DNA of 64,000 nt from Pseudomonas sp. UBA6562 (GCF_002434265.1 NZ_DJJS01000008.1:197586-261585); one strand, 5' to 3'. Shown: positions 34,428 to 43,669, counted from the stretch's first letter. The notes: generated from the sequence alone by a model not told the origin. A program made the numbers and translations.

Positions 34428-34827
34428 GGGAAAACGACAGCTGGGCGGTGGCACACGGCGCCATGTTAGCCCTTTGTCTAACCAGGGTCACCCGTTAAAG
34501 TCCTGCGAGGCGCCTTACCATCGCAGCGTTTTTCCCGTAGAATCATTCGGCCTTTTCCAAGGCAACCATGTCCGTTGGAAGCTGTTTTCAAAGCGTCACG
34601 AGCACAGTCATCCGGTAGAACGGCGTTGGCCCGGCACATGCCCCGCATGCACGGCCAACCCCTCATCAGCCTTCCGTTCTACAGGCGTAAAACTTTGAAA
34701 ACAGCTTCTGCAAGGATTTCCGGCACCCTGGTTTGACGGCCCACAACGCCGTCTCTGCGCAGCCTTGCCGGAAGCCTGGATAAGCGTCCCGGACTCCCTT
34801 TTGGGACCACTGATGAGGGTAATAACT
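34428..34827 (+). promoter_or_regulatory. acnB promoter and long structured leader
   Basis: 400 bases without a gene. A good sigma-70 promoter lies at TTACCA (34515-34520), a 17-base spacer and TAGAAT (34538-34543). Transcription from it would give a leader of about 278 bases. The leader contains nested inverted repeats (34578-34708), then TTCCGGCA (34718-34725) pairing with TGCCGGAA (34766-34773), and GTCCC (34786-34790) pairing with GGGAC (34803-34807) just before the ribosome binding site GAGGG. aconitase mRNAs are known sRNA targets in pseudomonads; no sRNA pairing site was assigned here. Confidence 0.65.
34578..34708. repeat. Nested inverted repeats in the acnB leader
   Basis: Four nested arm pairs share one centre: GAAGCTGTTTTCAAAG (34578-34593) with CTTTGAAAACAGCTTC (34693-34708), a perfect 16 bp; GTAGAACGG (34615-34623) with CCGTTCTAC (34674-34682); GTTGGCC (34625-34631) with GGCCAAC (34653-34659); and CATGC (34637-34641) with GCATG (34645-34649). 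Together they span 131 bases and could fold as one long imperfect hairpin in RNA, or mark a small palindromic mobile element. Confidence 0.9.
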
Positions 34828-37437
34828 GTGCTTGAAGCCTACCGCAAACACATCGAAGAGCGTGCCGCCCTGGGTATCGTGCCCCAGCCGCTGAACGCCG
34901 AACAAACCGCAGGCCTGGTCGAGCTGCTGAAGAATCCCCCCGCCGGCGAAGAAGCCTTTCTCCTCGAACTGATCACCGACCGCGTACCGCCAGGCGTCGA
35001 CGAAGCCGCGTACGTCAAGGCCGGCTTCCTCTCGGCCGTGGCCAAGGGCGACGTGCAGTCGCCGCTGATCGACCGCAAGCGCGCCACCGAACTGCTCGGC
35101 ACCATGCAAGGCGGCTACAACATCGCGACCCTGGTCGAGCTGCTGGACGACGCCACCCTCGGCGCCGTCGCGGCCGAACAGCTCAAGCACACCCTGCTGA
35201 TGTTCGACGCCTTCCACGACGTGGCGGAAAAAGCCAAGGCCGGCAACGCCAACGCCAAGGCCGTGCTGGAATCCTGGGCCGCCGGTGAGTGGTTCACCAA
35301 ACGTCCGGCCATCGCCGACAAATACACCCTGACCGTGTTCAAGGTGCCTGGCGAAACCAACACCGACGACCTCTCCCCCGCGCCCGACGCCTGGTCGCGC
35401 CCGGACATCCCGCTGCACGCCCTGGCCATGCTGAAGATGGCCCGCGACGGCATCGAGCCCGAGCAACCCGGCTCGGTCGGCCCGCTCAAGCAAATCGCCG
35501 ACATGCGCGCCAAGGGCTTCCCGGTCGCCTATGTTGGTGACGTGGTCGGCACCGGCTCCTCGCGTAAATCGGCCACCAACTCGGTGCTGTGGTTCTTCGG
35601 CGACGACATCCCCAACGTGCCGAACAAGCGCGCCGGTGGCTTCTGCTTCGGCACCAAGATCGCCCCGATCTTCTACAACACCATGGAAGACGCCGGCGCC
35701 CTGCCGATCGAGTTCGACTGCACCGACCTGAACATGGGCGACGTCATCGACGTGTACCCCTACAAGGGCGAAGTGCGCCGCCACGGCAGCGACGAGCTGG
35801 TCACCACCTTCGCACTGAAAACCGAAGTGCTGCTCGACGAAGTCCGTGCCGGTGGCCGGATTCCGTTGATCGTCGGCCGCGGCCTGACCGACAAGGCCCG
35901 TGCCGAGCTGAACCTGGGCGCCACCGACCTGTTCAAGCTGCCCGAAGCGCCGGTCGACACCGGCAAAGGCTACACCCTGGCGCAGAAGATGGTCGGTCGC
36001 GCCTGCGGCCTGCCGGAAGGCGAAGGGGTGCGTCCTGGCACCTACTGCGAACCGAAGATGACCACCGTCGGCTCCCAGGACACCACCGGCCCGATGACCC
36101 GCGACGAGCTCAAAGACCTCGCCTGCCTGGGCTTCTCCGCCGACCTGGTGATGCAGTCGTTCTGCCACACTGCGGCCTATCCGAAGCCGATCGACGTCAC
36201 CACCCACCACACCCTGCCCGACTTCATCCGCACCCGTGGCGGCGTGTCGCTGCGTCCAGGCGACGGCATCATCCACAGCTGGCTGAACCGCATGCTGATG
36301 CCCGACACCGTGGGCACCGGCGGCGATTCGCACACCCGCTTCCCGATCGGCATCTCGTTCCCGGCCGGTTCCGGCCTGGTGGCCTTCGCCGCCGCGACTG
36401 GCGTGATGCCGCTGGACATGCCCGAGTCGATCCTGGTCCGCTTCAAGGGCAAGCTGCAGCCTGGCATCACCCTGCGCGACCTGGTGCACGCCATTCCCTA
36501 CTACGCGATCCAGAACGGCCTGCTGACCGTCGAGAAGAAAGGCAAGAAGAACGCCTTCTCCGGCCGCATCCTCGAGATCGAAGGCCTGGACGAGCTGACC
36601 GTCGAGCAAGCCTTCGAGCTGTCCGACGCCTCGGCAGAACGCTCGGCGGCCGGCTGCACCATCAAGCTGCCGGAAAAGGCCATCGCCGAGTACCTGCGCT
36701 CCAACATCACATTGCTGCGCTGGATGATCGGCGAAGGCTATGGCGACCCACGCACCCTGGAGCGCCGCGCGCAAGCCATGGAAGCCTGGCTGGCCAACCC
36801 TGAGCTGCTGTCGGCCGACGCCGATGCCGAGTACGCCGAAATCATCGAAATCGACCTGGCCGACGTCAAGGAGCCCGTGCTCTGCGCGCCGAACGACCCG
36901 GACGACGCCCGTCTGCTGTCCAGCGTGCAAGGCGAGAAGATCGACGAAGTGTTCATCGGCTCGTGCATGACCAACATCGGTCACTTCCGCGCCGCCGGCA
37001 AGCTGCTGGACAAGGTCAAGGGCGGTATCCCCACTCGCCTGTGGCTGGCCCCGCCAACCAAGATGGATGCTCACCAGCTGACCGAAGAAGGCTACTACGG
37101 CATCTTCGGCAGAGCCGGTGCGCGTCTGGAAATGCCAGGCTGCTCGCTGTGCATGGGTAACCAGGCGCGCGTGCAGACCGGCTCCACCGTGGTCTCGACC
37201 TCGACCCGCAACTTCCCCAACCGCCTGGGCGACGCCACCAACGTCTACCTGGCTTCGGCGGAACTGGCGGCCGTGGCCTCGATCATCGGCAAGCTGCCGA
37301 CCGTCGAAGAGTACATGCAGTACGCTCAGAGCATCGACAGCATGGCGGCCGACGTCTACCGCTACCTGAGCTTCGACCAGATCGCGGAATTCCGCGACGC
37401 GGCAGAAGCGGCGAAGATCCCGGTAGTCCAGGCGTAA
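34828..37437 (+). CDS. acnB: Bifunctional aconitate hydratase 2 / 2-methylisocitrate dehydratase
   Basis: AcnB interconverts citrate and isocitrate in the TCA cycle and also acts on 2-methylisocitrate. The 869-residue protein has an N-terminal HEAT-like domain (about 1-160), the mobile swivel domain, and the Fe-S core. The [4Fe-4S] ligands are in GSCMTNIGHF and PGCSLCMGNQ. Substrate-binding motifs include VGTGSSRKSATNS and TVGTGGDSHTRFPIG. The start is a GTG at 34828 with GAGGG 8 bases upstream, giving MLEAYRKHIEER; upstream in-frame codons lie in the structured leader. An intrinsic terminator follows. Confidence 0.97.
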   Translation: MLEAYRKHIEERAALGIVPQPLNAEQTAGLVELLKNPPAGEEAFLLELITDRVPPGVDEAAYVKAGFLSAVAKGDVQSPLIDRKRATELLGTMQGGYNIATLVELLDDATLGAVAAEQLKHTLLMFDAFHDVAEKAKAGNANAKAVLESWAAGEWFTKRPAIADKYTLTVFKVPGETNTDDLSPAPDAWSRPDIPLHALAMLKMARDGIEPEQPGSVGPLKQIADMRAKGFPVAYVGDVVGTGSSRKSATNSVLWFFGDDIPNVPNKRAGGFCFGTKIAPIFYNTMEDAGALPIEFDCTDLNMGDVIDVYPYKGEVRRHGSDELVTTFALKTEVLLDEVRAGGRIPLIVGRGLTDKARAELNLGATDLFKLPEAPVDTGKGYTLAQKMVGRACGLPEGEGVRPGTYCEPKMTTVGSQDTTGPMTRDELKDLACLGFSADLVMQSFCHTAAYPKPIDVTTHHTLPDFIRTRGGVSLRPGDGIIHSWLNRMLMPDTVGTGGDSHTRFPIGISFPAGSGLVAFAAATGVMPLDMPESILVRFKGKLQPGITLRDLVHAIPYYAIQNGLLTVEKKGKKNAFSGRILEIEGLDELTVEQAFELSDASAERSAAGCTIKLPEKAIAEYLRSNITLLRWMIGEGYGDPRTLERRAQAMEAWLANPELLSADADAEYAEIIEIDLADVKEPVLCAPNDPDDARLLSSVQGEKIDEVFIGSCMTNIGHFRAAGKLLDKVKGGIPTRLWLAPPTKMDAHQLTEEGYYGIFGRAGARLEMPGCSLCMGNQARVQTGSTVVSTSTRNFPNRLGDATNVYLASAELAAVASIIGKLPTVEEYMQYAQSIDSMAADVYRYLSFDQIAEFRDAAEAAKIPVVQA

Positions 37438-37461
37438 GCCAAAGGTTGTAAAGCGGTATAA

Positions 37462-37491
37462 AAAAGCCCCGGCAGCGATGCCGGGGCTTTT
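37462..37491 (+). terminator. Rho-independent terminator of acnB
   Basis: AAAAGCCCCGGC (37462-37473) pairs perfectly with GCCGGGGCTTTT (37480-37491) around a 6-base loop, and the stem ends in a T-run. It lies 24 bases after the acnB stop. The A-run on the other side could also let it work on minus-strand transcripts. Confidence 0.93.
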
Positions 37492-37565
37492 GCGTTTCTG
37501 GATATCGGGCCCTTAGGCCGGCGCGTAGGCGCTAGCGAAGGAAGGCCCTACAACCACCCTGGGAA

Positions 37566-38810
37566 TCACTCGTAACGCAAGGCCATGGCAGGCTCGACCT
37601 GGGACGCGCGGTAGGCCGGGTACAAGGTCGCCAGGAAGCTCATCACCAACCCTGCCGTGCAGATCAACCCCACATCGCCCCATTGCAGCTCCGAAGGCAG
37701 GCTGCTGATGAAGTACACGTCCGAGGTGAAGATGTGCTGGCCGCTGACGCGCTCCAGCCAGCCGACGATCTGGCTGACGTTGAGCGCGGCGACCACGCCC
37801 AGCGCGCCGCCGATCAGGGTGCCGACGATGCCGATCAGCGAACCCTGGACCATGAAGGTGCCCATGATCTGCGCGGGGGTGGCGCCGATGGTGCGCAGGA
37901 TGGCGATGTCCGCGCCTTTGTCGTTCACCACCATGATCAAGGTGGCGATGATATTGAACGCCGCCACGGCGATGATCATCATCAGCAGCAGACCGATCAT
38001 GGTCTTTTCCATCTTCATCGCGCTGAACAGACTGCCCTGGGTGTGCGACCAGTCATCGGCACGGTAGGCGGCGCCCAGTTCTCCCGCAATGGCTTTGGAT
38101 ACCTGCGGCGCGGCGTAGAGGTCGTGCAGCTTGAGCCGTACGCCTTGCACGCTGCCCTCGGGCCAGTGCTGCATTTCGGCGGCGTCGGCGACGTTGATGT
38201 AGGCCTGCGCCCCGTCCAGCTCGGCGCCGACCTTGAAGATGCCGACCACGGTCAGGCGCTGCATGCGCGGGGTGATGCCACCGGGCGCCTTGCTGATCTC
38301 GGGCACGATGAGGGTGAGTTTGTCGCCGGTATTGAGGCGGAAACGCCGCGCCGTGAGCTCGCCGATGACCACGCCGAACTCGCCGGGCACCAGGTCCTGC
38401 AAGCGGCCCTGGACGATGTGCTGGCCGACGATGGACACCTTGCCCTCTTCGGCCGGCTCGATGCCGCTGATCTGGATCGGCTGCATGGCACCCTTGTACG
38501 AGAGCATGCCTTCCATGTCGGTGATCGGTGCTGCCGCCATCACCGCCGGGTTGCGCAGGACGGTGTCGGCCAGGGTACGCCAGTTCTGCACCGGCTCGAC
38601 GCCCAGCAGGCTGGCGTGGGGCACCAGACCGAGGATGCGCGAGCTCATCTCGCGTTGGAAGCCGTTCATCACCGACAGCACCACGATCATGGCCAGCACG
38701 CCCAGCGAGAGGCCGATCATCGAGGTCATGGAAATGAACGAAATGAAATGGTTGCGCCGTTTGGCGCGGGTGTAGCGTGCGCCGATGAACAAGGGCAAGG
38801 GTCTGAACAT
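37566..38810 (-). CDS. lolE: Lipoprotein-releasing ABC transporter permease LolE
   Basis: The 414-residue inner-membrane permease of the LolCDE complex extracts outer-membrane lipoproteins and passes them to LolA. It has a FtsX/MacB-type layout: TM1 (about 22-47, SFISMTSMIGLSLGVLAMIVVLS), a large periplasmic domain (about 48-265) and three C-terminal helices. The opening IGARYTRAKRRNHFISFIS is shared with its neighbour LolC, showing an old duplication. It is the last gene of lolC-lolD-lolE; C versus E naming follows gene order. The ATG at 38810 gives MFRPLPLFIG. Confidence 0.93.
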   Translation of the reverse strand: MFRPLPLFIGARYTRAKRRNHFISFISMTSMIGLSLGVLAMIVVLSVMNGFQREMSSRILGLVPHASLLGVEPVQNWRTLADTVLRNPAVMAAAPITDMEGMLSYKGAMQPIQISGIEPAEEGKVSIVGQHIVQGRLQDLVPGEFGVVIGELTARRFRLNTGDKLTLIVPEISKAPGGITPRMQRLTVVGIFKVGAELDGAQAYINVADAAEMQHWPEGSVQGVRLKLHDLYAAPQVSKAIAGELGAAYRADDWSHTQGSLFSAMKMEKTMIGLLLMMIIAVAAFNIIATLIMVVNDKGADIAILRTIGATPAQIMGTFMVQGSLIGIVGTLIGGALGVVAALNVSQIVGWLERVSGQHIFTSDVYFISSLPSELQWGDVGLICTAGLVMSFLATLYPAYRASQVEPAMALRYE

Positions 38811-38868
38811 GGACGGGAATACCCAGTGGAAAAGTGAATGAGGGGCCGCACGCGGCCCCATACAAGAC

Positions 38869-39552
38869 CTAGATCGGCACCAGGTGACCGTCTTCCAGGC
38901 GCAGCACACGGTCCATCTGACGTGCCAGGTTGAGGTCGTGGGTCACCACCAGGAAGGCGGTGCGCGACGAGGCAGACAACTCGCGCATCAATTCCTGGAT
39001 GCCCTGGGCGGTGTGATGGTCGAGGTTGCCGGTCGGCTCGTCGAGCATCACCAGCCCCGGCTGGTTGACCAGCGCCCGGGCGATGGCCACCCGCTGGCGC
39101 TCGCCACCGGACAGCTCGGCTGGCTTGTGGCTCAGGCGATGCCCAAGGCCCACGCGCTTGAGCAGCGCCGTGGCACGCTCGCGCGCCTCGGGAATCGGCG
39201 TGCGGCCGATCAGCAGCGGCATGCACACGTTCTCCAGCGCAGTGAACTCGGCCAGCAGGTGGTGGAACTGGTATACGAAGCCCAATGCCCGGTTACGCAG
39301 CAGGCCACGGGCGCGCTCGCCAAGGGCCGAAAGCTCTTCGCCCGCCAGCCAGACGCTGCCCTGGCTCGGGGTGTCGAGACCGCCGAGCAGGTTGAGCAAG
39401 GTGCTTTTGCCCGAGCCCGAACTGCCGACGATGGCGACGCGCTCGCCCGGCAGCAGTTCGAGCTGCAGGTTGGCCAGCACCTGCACCGACTCAGGGCCTT
39501 CCTCGTAGGACTTGCCCAGGTTGCGGCAACTCAATACGGCTTTATCACTCAT
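38869..39552 (-). CDS. lolD: Lipoprotein-releasing ABC transporter ATPase LolD
   Basis: The 227-residue ATPase powers LolCDE. Walker A is GSSGSGKSTLLNLLGG, the Q-loop lies near VYQFHHLL, the ABC signature is LSGGERQRVAIARALV and Walker B is VMLDEPTGNLD, followed by VTHD. The ATG at 39552 (MSDKAVL) matches Pseudomonas LolD. An ATG at 39567 would overlap the lolC end by 8 bases and add five residues. It lies between lolC and lolE, all on the minus strand. Confidence 0.95.
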   Translation of the reverse strand: MSDKAVLSCRNLGKSYEEGPESVQVLANLQLELLPGERVAIVGSSGSGKSTLLNLLGGLDTPSQGSVWLAGEELSALGERARGLLRNRALGFVYQFHHLLAEFTALENVCMPLLIGRTPIPEARERATALLKRVGLGHRLSHKPAELSGGERQRVAIARALVNQPGLVMLDEPTGNLDHHTAQGIQELMRELSASSRTAFLVVTHDLNLARQMDRVLRLEDGHLVPI

Positions 39553-39559
39553 GCGCGAC

Positions 39560-40807
39560 TCACTCATAACGTAGCGCCTCTGCAGGCTGGGTGCGCGCCG
39601 CGCGCCAGGCCGGGTACAGGGTGGCGAGGAAACTCAGGGCCAGGGCCGCGCCGCAGATCATCCAGACGTCCTGGGGCAGGATCTGCGAGGGCAGGTAATC
39701 GATGAAGTACACGTCGGCGTTGAGGAATTTGTGCCCTATCAGACGCTCGATGCCGGCGATGGCGGCACTGACGTTGAGCGCCGCGAGAATGCCGACCGCC
39801 GCGCCGATCAAGGTGCCGACCACGCCGATCACCGTGCCCTGGACCATGAAGATGGCCATGATCTGCCGGGGGGTGGCGCCCAGCGTGCGCAGGATGGCGA
39901 TGTCGCCGCGCTTGTCGTTGACCACCATCACCAGGGTGGAAATGATGTTGAACGCAGCCACCGCGACGATCAGCAGCAACAGCAGGCCGATCATGGATTT
40001 CTCCATGCGGATGGCCTGGTAGAGGTTGCCATGGGTGCGGGTCCAGTCGCGCGAGTAGAACTCGCCGTCCAGATGCTGGGCGATGTCGTAGGCCATGCGC
40101 GGCGCCTCGAACAGGTCGTCGAACTTCAGGCGCAGCCCCTGCACCTGGTCGGCCTTCCAGCGGTGCAGGCGCGACAGGTCGGAAATGTTGGTCAGGCCCA
40201 GGTAGCCGTCGATCTCGCCGGCACCCACGTGGAAGGTGCCGACCACGGTGAAGCGCTTCATGCGCGGGAACATGCCGGCTGGGGTGATACTGACTTCCGG
40301 GGCGACGAAGGTCAGCTTGTCGCCGATGCCTACGCCGAGCTTGGCCGCCGCCTTGTCGCCGATCATGATCCCCCACTCGCCCGGTGCGAGCTTGTCGAGC
40401 CCGCCCTGCAAGGTGAAGCGGTCGATGATCGAGACCTTGCGTTCCAGTGTCGGGTCGACGCCGTTGAGCAGCACCTTCTGCACCTTGCCGTCATGGGTGA
40501 GCAAGCCCTGCATCTGGGTGAACGGCGCCACCTCCAGCACCTGGGGGTTCTGCTTGACCCGTTCGGCCACGGCCGGCCAGTTGTCGATCGGCTGGCTCGA
40601 CTCGAGGGTGGCGTGCGGGATCATGCCCAGCACGCGGGTACGCATCTCATGGTCGAAGCCGTTCATCACCGACAGCACGACGATCATCACCACCACGCCA
40701 AGGGCGAGGCCGATCATCGAGGTCAGGGAAATGAACGAGACGAAATGGTTGCGACGCTTGGCACGGGTGTAGCGCGTACCGATGAATACGAAGAGAGGTC
40801 TGAACAT
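39560..40807 (-). CDS. lolC: Lipoprotein-releasing ABC transporter permease LolC
   Basis: The 415-residue permease pairs with LolE in the inner membrane. It has TM1 (about 22-47, SFISLTSMIGLALGVVVMIVVLS), a periplasmic domain and three C-terminal helices with AAFNIISTLVMVVNDKRGDIAIL, where LolA recruitment and coupling occur in known LolC/E proteins. It closely resembles LolE over its full length. It is the first gene of the operon. No strong ribosome binding site is visible before the ATG. Confidence 0.93.
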   Translation of the reverse strand: MFRPLFVFIGTRYTRAKRRNHFVSFISLTSMIGLALGVVVMIVVLSVMNGFDHEMRTRVLGMIPHATLESSQPIDNWPAVAERVKQNPQVLEVAPFTQMQGLLTHDGKVQKVLLNGVDPTLERKVSIIDRFTLQGGLDKLAPGEWGIMIGDKAAAKLGVGIGDKLTFVAPEVSITPAGMFPRMKRFTVVGTFHVGAGEIDGYLGLTNISDLSRLHRWKADQVQGLRLKFDDLFEAPRMAYDIAQHLDGEFYSRDWTRTHGNLYQAIRMEKSMIGLLLLLIVAVAAFNIISTLVMVVNDKRGDIAILRTLGATPRQIMAIFMVQGTVIGVVGTLIGAAVGILAALNVSAAIAGIERLIGHKFLNADVYFIDYLPSQILPQDVWMICGAALALSFLATLYPAWRAARTQPAEALRYE

Positions 40808-40900
40808 GTCTGGGCTTGTTCGGATGAAAGGGAACGTCTTTGTGGCGGGGCGTGCTAGGCAGCTTTACACTCCGACCATTGCCGCCACCATGGGTTCACC

Positions 40901-41482
40901 ATGACGACTCCAGACGCAGAAGAACGCCGCGAATACTACCGCATCGAAGACTGGATCGCACTGCAAATCCGCCCCCTGAGCGCCGCCGAACTGAGCGACG
41001 CGGCGCTGGCGCAGAGTGCCCCGGCCTTGATGGGCCTGCTCGGCGAACTGCACCTGGCCGACTTCGAAAGCCAGCACCTGCTGCGCCAACTCAGCGACAA
41101 GGACCGCATCCTCGCCGCCTTCCTGCGTGCGCAGAACAAACGCATCGACCTGCTCAGCGCCGTGGTGGCGCAGAGCATGCTCGGCCAACTCGGCGAGCCG
41201 CAAGCGGTGATGCTCTCCGAAGGCGGGCTTGATTCGATCAGCGCCGAGCCCTTCGCCGTGGGCACCCGCGTCGCCTTGCAGATGGTGCTGCTGCCCCGGG
41301 GACACGGCTTGCTGCTGCGCGGGCGGGTCAGCCGTTGCGAACCCAGAGCCGAAGGCGACTATGCCCTGGGCACCGAATTCACCGACCTGACCGACGCCGA
41401 GCGGCAACTGCTGGCTCGCCATATCCTGCAACACCAACAGCAGCGGCGGCGTCAGGCGCTGGAACAGCAAGACCCGACTTGA
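40901..41482 (+). CDS. PilZ domain protein
   Basis: The 193-residue cytosolic protein is probably a cyclic-di-GMP effector. It starts with the RxxxR motif (REYYR, Arg10 to Arg14). A helical insert follows, and then the PilZ barrel (about 100-180). The second c-di-GMP motif, normally D/N-x-S-x-x-G, reads MLSEGG: serine and glycine remain but the acidic/amide residue is lost, so binding may be weak. It starts a short + strand group with the phosphodiesterase gene 27 bases downstream. It is divergent from lolCDE. Confidence 0.82.
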   Translation: MTTPDAEERREYYRIEDWIALQIRPLSAAELSDAALAQSAPALMGLLGELHLADFESQHLLRQLSDKDRILAAFLRAQNKRIDLLSAVVAQSMLGQLGEPQAVMLSEGGLDSISAEPFAVGTRVALQMVLLPRGHGLLLRGRVSRCEPRAEGDYALGTEFTDLTDAERQLLARHILQHQQQRRRQALEQQDPT

Positions 41483-41509
41483 GCCCACTCCCTACGTGAA
41501 GGAACGACC

Positions 41510-42232
41510 GTGACACTCATCTATGGCCACCGCGGCGCCAAAGGCGAAGCCCCCGAGAACACGCTGAACAGTTTCCGCCAGTGCCTTTCCCACGGCGTCG
41601 ACCGCTGCGAACTCGACCTGCACCTGTCAGCCGACAACGAACTGATGGTCATCCACGACACCACTCTCAAACGCACCACCGGTCGGCGCGGCAAGGTGGC
41701 GGAGCACACGGCGGCGGAACTGGCGACCTACGACGCGCGCCAGGGCGGCCCGAGCTGGGTGCAGCCCTGCCCCATTCCGACCTTGCAGACGCTGTTCGAG
41801 CAGTGCGCGTTCGAGCACTGGCAACTGGAGGTCAAGAGCGCCTCGCGCACCCGCGCCGCCAGCACCGTGCTGGCGATTCGCGAGTTGGCCCAGGCCTATG
41901 GCCTGCTGGACAAGATCACCATCACCTCCAGCTCCCGCGAGGTACTGGGCGCGGCGCTGGAACTGGTACCGGACGTGGCCCGTGGCCTGGTGGCCGAATA
42001 TGCCTGGCTCGACCCGCTGAAGGTCGCGCAGAACTACGGTTGCAATCTGCTGGCGCTGAACTGGACGCTGTGCACCCCAGAACGCCTGCATAAAGCTCAG
42101 GCGCTGGGCTTGCACGTGTCGGTATGGACGGTCAACGAGCCGGCGCTGATGCACCGGCTGGCCGATTTTGGCGTCGACAGCCTGATCACAGACTTTCCCG
42201 GTTTGGCCAGGACCACCCTCGGAACAGACTGA
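41510..42232 (+). CDS. Glycerophosphodiester phosphodiesterase
   Basis: The 240-residue enzyme of the GDPD family hydrolyses glycerophosphodiesters to glycerol-3-phosphate and an alcohol. The catalytic signature is present: GHRGAKGEAPENTLNSF (His7, Arg8, Glu14), ELDLHLSADNELMVIHD with metal ligands Glu and Asp and the second catalytic His, and the late WTVNEP motif. There is no signal peptide, so it is the cytosolic UgpQ type. The start is a GTG at 41510 with AAGGA 6 bases upstream. It is probably co-transcribed with the PilZ gene. Confidence 0.92.
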   Translation: MTLIYGHRGAKGEAPENTLNSFRQCLSHGVDRCELDLHLSADNELMVIHDTTLKRTTGRRGKVAEHTAAELATYDARQGGPSWVQPCPIPTLQTLFEQCAFEHWQLEVKSASRTRAASTVLAIRELAQAYGLLDKITITSSSREVLGAALELVPDVARGLVAEYAWLDPLKVAQNYGCNLLALNWTLCTPERLHKAQALGLHVSVWTVNEPALMHRLADFGVDSLITDFPGLARTTLGTD

Positions 42233-42245
42233 AACCACTCTCCCC

Positions 42246-42276
42246 GACCGGCTCAGGCGACCGGCCGGAGCCGGTC
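42246..42276. repeat. Inverted repeat between gdpD and sthA
   Basis: GACCGGCTC (42246-42254) and GAGCCGGTC (42268-42276) form a perfect 9-bp stem between convergent genes, overlapping the sthA stop codon. The only homopolymer next to it is an A-run that belongs to the sthA C-terminal codons, so no U-tract follows the stem in either direction. It may still act as an mRNA 3' end stem. Confidence 0.6.
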
Positions 42277-43669
42277 AAAAAAGCCGGTTCAGGCCGTCGT
42301 AGGCGGCTACCCGATAGGCTTCGGCCATGGTCGGGTAGTTGAAGGTGGTGTTGACGAAGTACTTGAGGTTGTTCAACTCGCCGGGCTGGTTCATCACCGC
42401 CTGGCCGATGTGCACGATCTCCGACGCCTGATAGCCGAAGCAATGTACGCCCAGCACCTCCAGGGTCTCGCGGTGGAACAGGATCTTCAGCATGCCTTGC
42501 GGCTCACCGGCGATCTGCGCGCGGGCCATGCTCTTGAAGAAGGCCTTGCCCACTTCGTACGGCACCTTGGCCTGGGTCAGTTCCTGCTCGTTCTTGCCCA
42601 GCGAGCTGATCTCCGGAATGGTGTAGATACCGGTCGGCACGTCGTCGACGAAACGCCAGCTGCCGTTGTCGACGATGCTGCCCGCCGCCGAACGACCTTG
42701 GTCGTGGGCAGCACTGGCCAGGCTCGGCCAGCCGATCACATCGCCTGCGCCGTAGATGTTGCTGACCACGGTGCGATAGGCCTCGTCGACCTCGATCTGG
42801 CCACGGCTGTTGACCTTGATGCCGATGTTTTCCAGGCCCAGCTTGTCGGTGTTGCCGGTACGGCCGTTGCCCCAGAGCAAGGCGTCGGCCTTGATCTTCT
42901 TGCCCGATTTGAGATGCAGCACCACACCGTTGTCCAGCCCTTCGACGCGCTCGTAGTCTTCGTTGTGGCGCACGGTGATGTTGTTGTTGCTGAAGTGGTA
43001 GCTCAGCGCCTGGGAAATTTCCGAGTCGAGGAAGCTGAGCAACTGGCCGCGGTTGTCGACCAGCTCGATCAGCACGCCCAGGCCGCTGAAGATCGAGGCG
43101 TATTCGCAGCCGATCACGCCCGCGCCATAGATGATCAGCTTGCGCGGAGTGTGGCTGAGGCTGAGGATGGTGTCGCTGTCGTAGACCCGTGGGTGGCTGA
43201 AGTCGATGTCGACCGGGCGGTACGGACGCGAACCGGTGGCAATGATGATGTGCTTGGCCACCAGCTTTTCCACCACACCGTTGGGGCAGACCACTTCGAT
43301 GGTCTGCTCGTCGGCGAAGCTGCCGGTACCGAAGAACAGGTCCACGCGGTTGCGCGCGTAGTAGCCGGTGCGCGAGGCGACCTGCTTGGCGATGACCTTC
43401 TCGGCGCTTTTCAGCACGTTGGGGAAGGAGAACCAGCGCGGCTCGCCGATGGCGCGGAACATCGGGTTGGTGTTGAACTGCATGATCTGCCGCACTGAGT
43501 GACGCAGGGCCTTGGACGGAATGGTGCCCAAGTGGGTGCAGTTGCCGCCGACCTGGCGACGGCTGTCGACCATCGCCACCTTGCGCCCCGCTTTGGCAGC
43601 GTTCATCGCCGCGCCTTCACCGGCCGGGCCGGAACCCAGCACCACCACGTCGTAGTTATAGACAGCCAT
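42275..43669 (-). CDS. sthA: Soluble pyridine nucleotide transhydrogenase
   Basis: The 464-residue FAD enzyme transfers hydride between NADPH and NAD+ and so balances cytosolic redox pools. The FAD site is VVVLGSGPAGEGAA. The redox region reads GGNCTHLGTIPSKALRH: it keeps only one cysteine of the usual CxxxxC pair, as in true SthA and unlike lipoamide dehydrogenases. The second Rossmann motif is IYGAGVIGCEYAS. The ATG at 43669 has AAGGAG 5 bases upstream. Confidence 0.96.
   Translation of the reverse strand: MAVYNYDVVVLGSGPAGEGAAMNAAKAGRKVAMVDSRRQVGGNCTHLGTIPSKALRHSVRQIMQFNTNPMFRAIGEPRWFSFPNVLKSAEKVIAKQVASRTGYYARNRVDLFFGTGSFADEQTIEVVCPNGVVEKLVAKHIIIATGSRPYRPVDIDFSHPRVYDSDTILSLSHTPRKLIIYGAGVIGCEYASIFSGLGVLIELVDNRGQLLSFLDSEISQALSYHFSNNNITVRHNEDYERVEGLDNGVVLHLKSGKKIKADALLWGNGRTGNTDKLGLENIGIKVNSRGQIEVDEAYRTVVSNIYGAGDVIGWPSLASAAHDQGRSAAGSIVDNGSWRFVDDVPTGIYTIPEISSLGKNEQELTQAKVPYEVGKAFFKSMARAQIAGEPQGMLKILFHRETLEVLGVHCFGYQASEIVHIGQAVMNQPGELNNLKYFVNTTFNYPTMAEAYRVAAYDGLNRLF

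Noticed and set aside
34666..37074. 802-codon open frame antisense to acnB
   Set aside because: It is a codon-bias shadow of acnB in GC-rich DNA: composition dominated by His, Gln, Gly, Val and Asp, no domain pattern, and it runs through the structured leader.
42246..42276. Hairpin between gdpD and sthA as an intrinsic terminator
   Set aside because: The stem is perfect but no U-tract follows it in either direction. The A/T run belongs to the last sthA codons.
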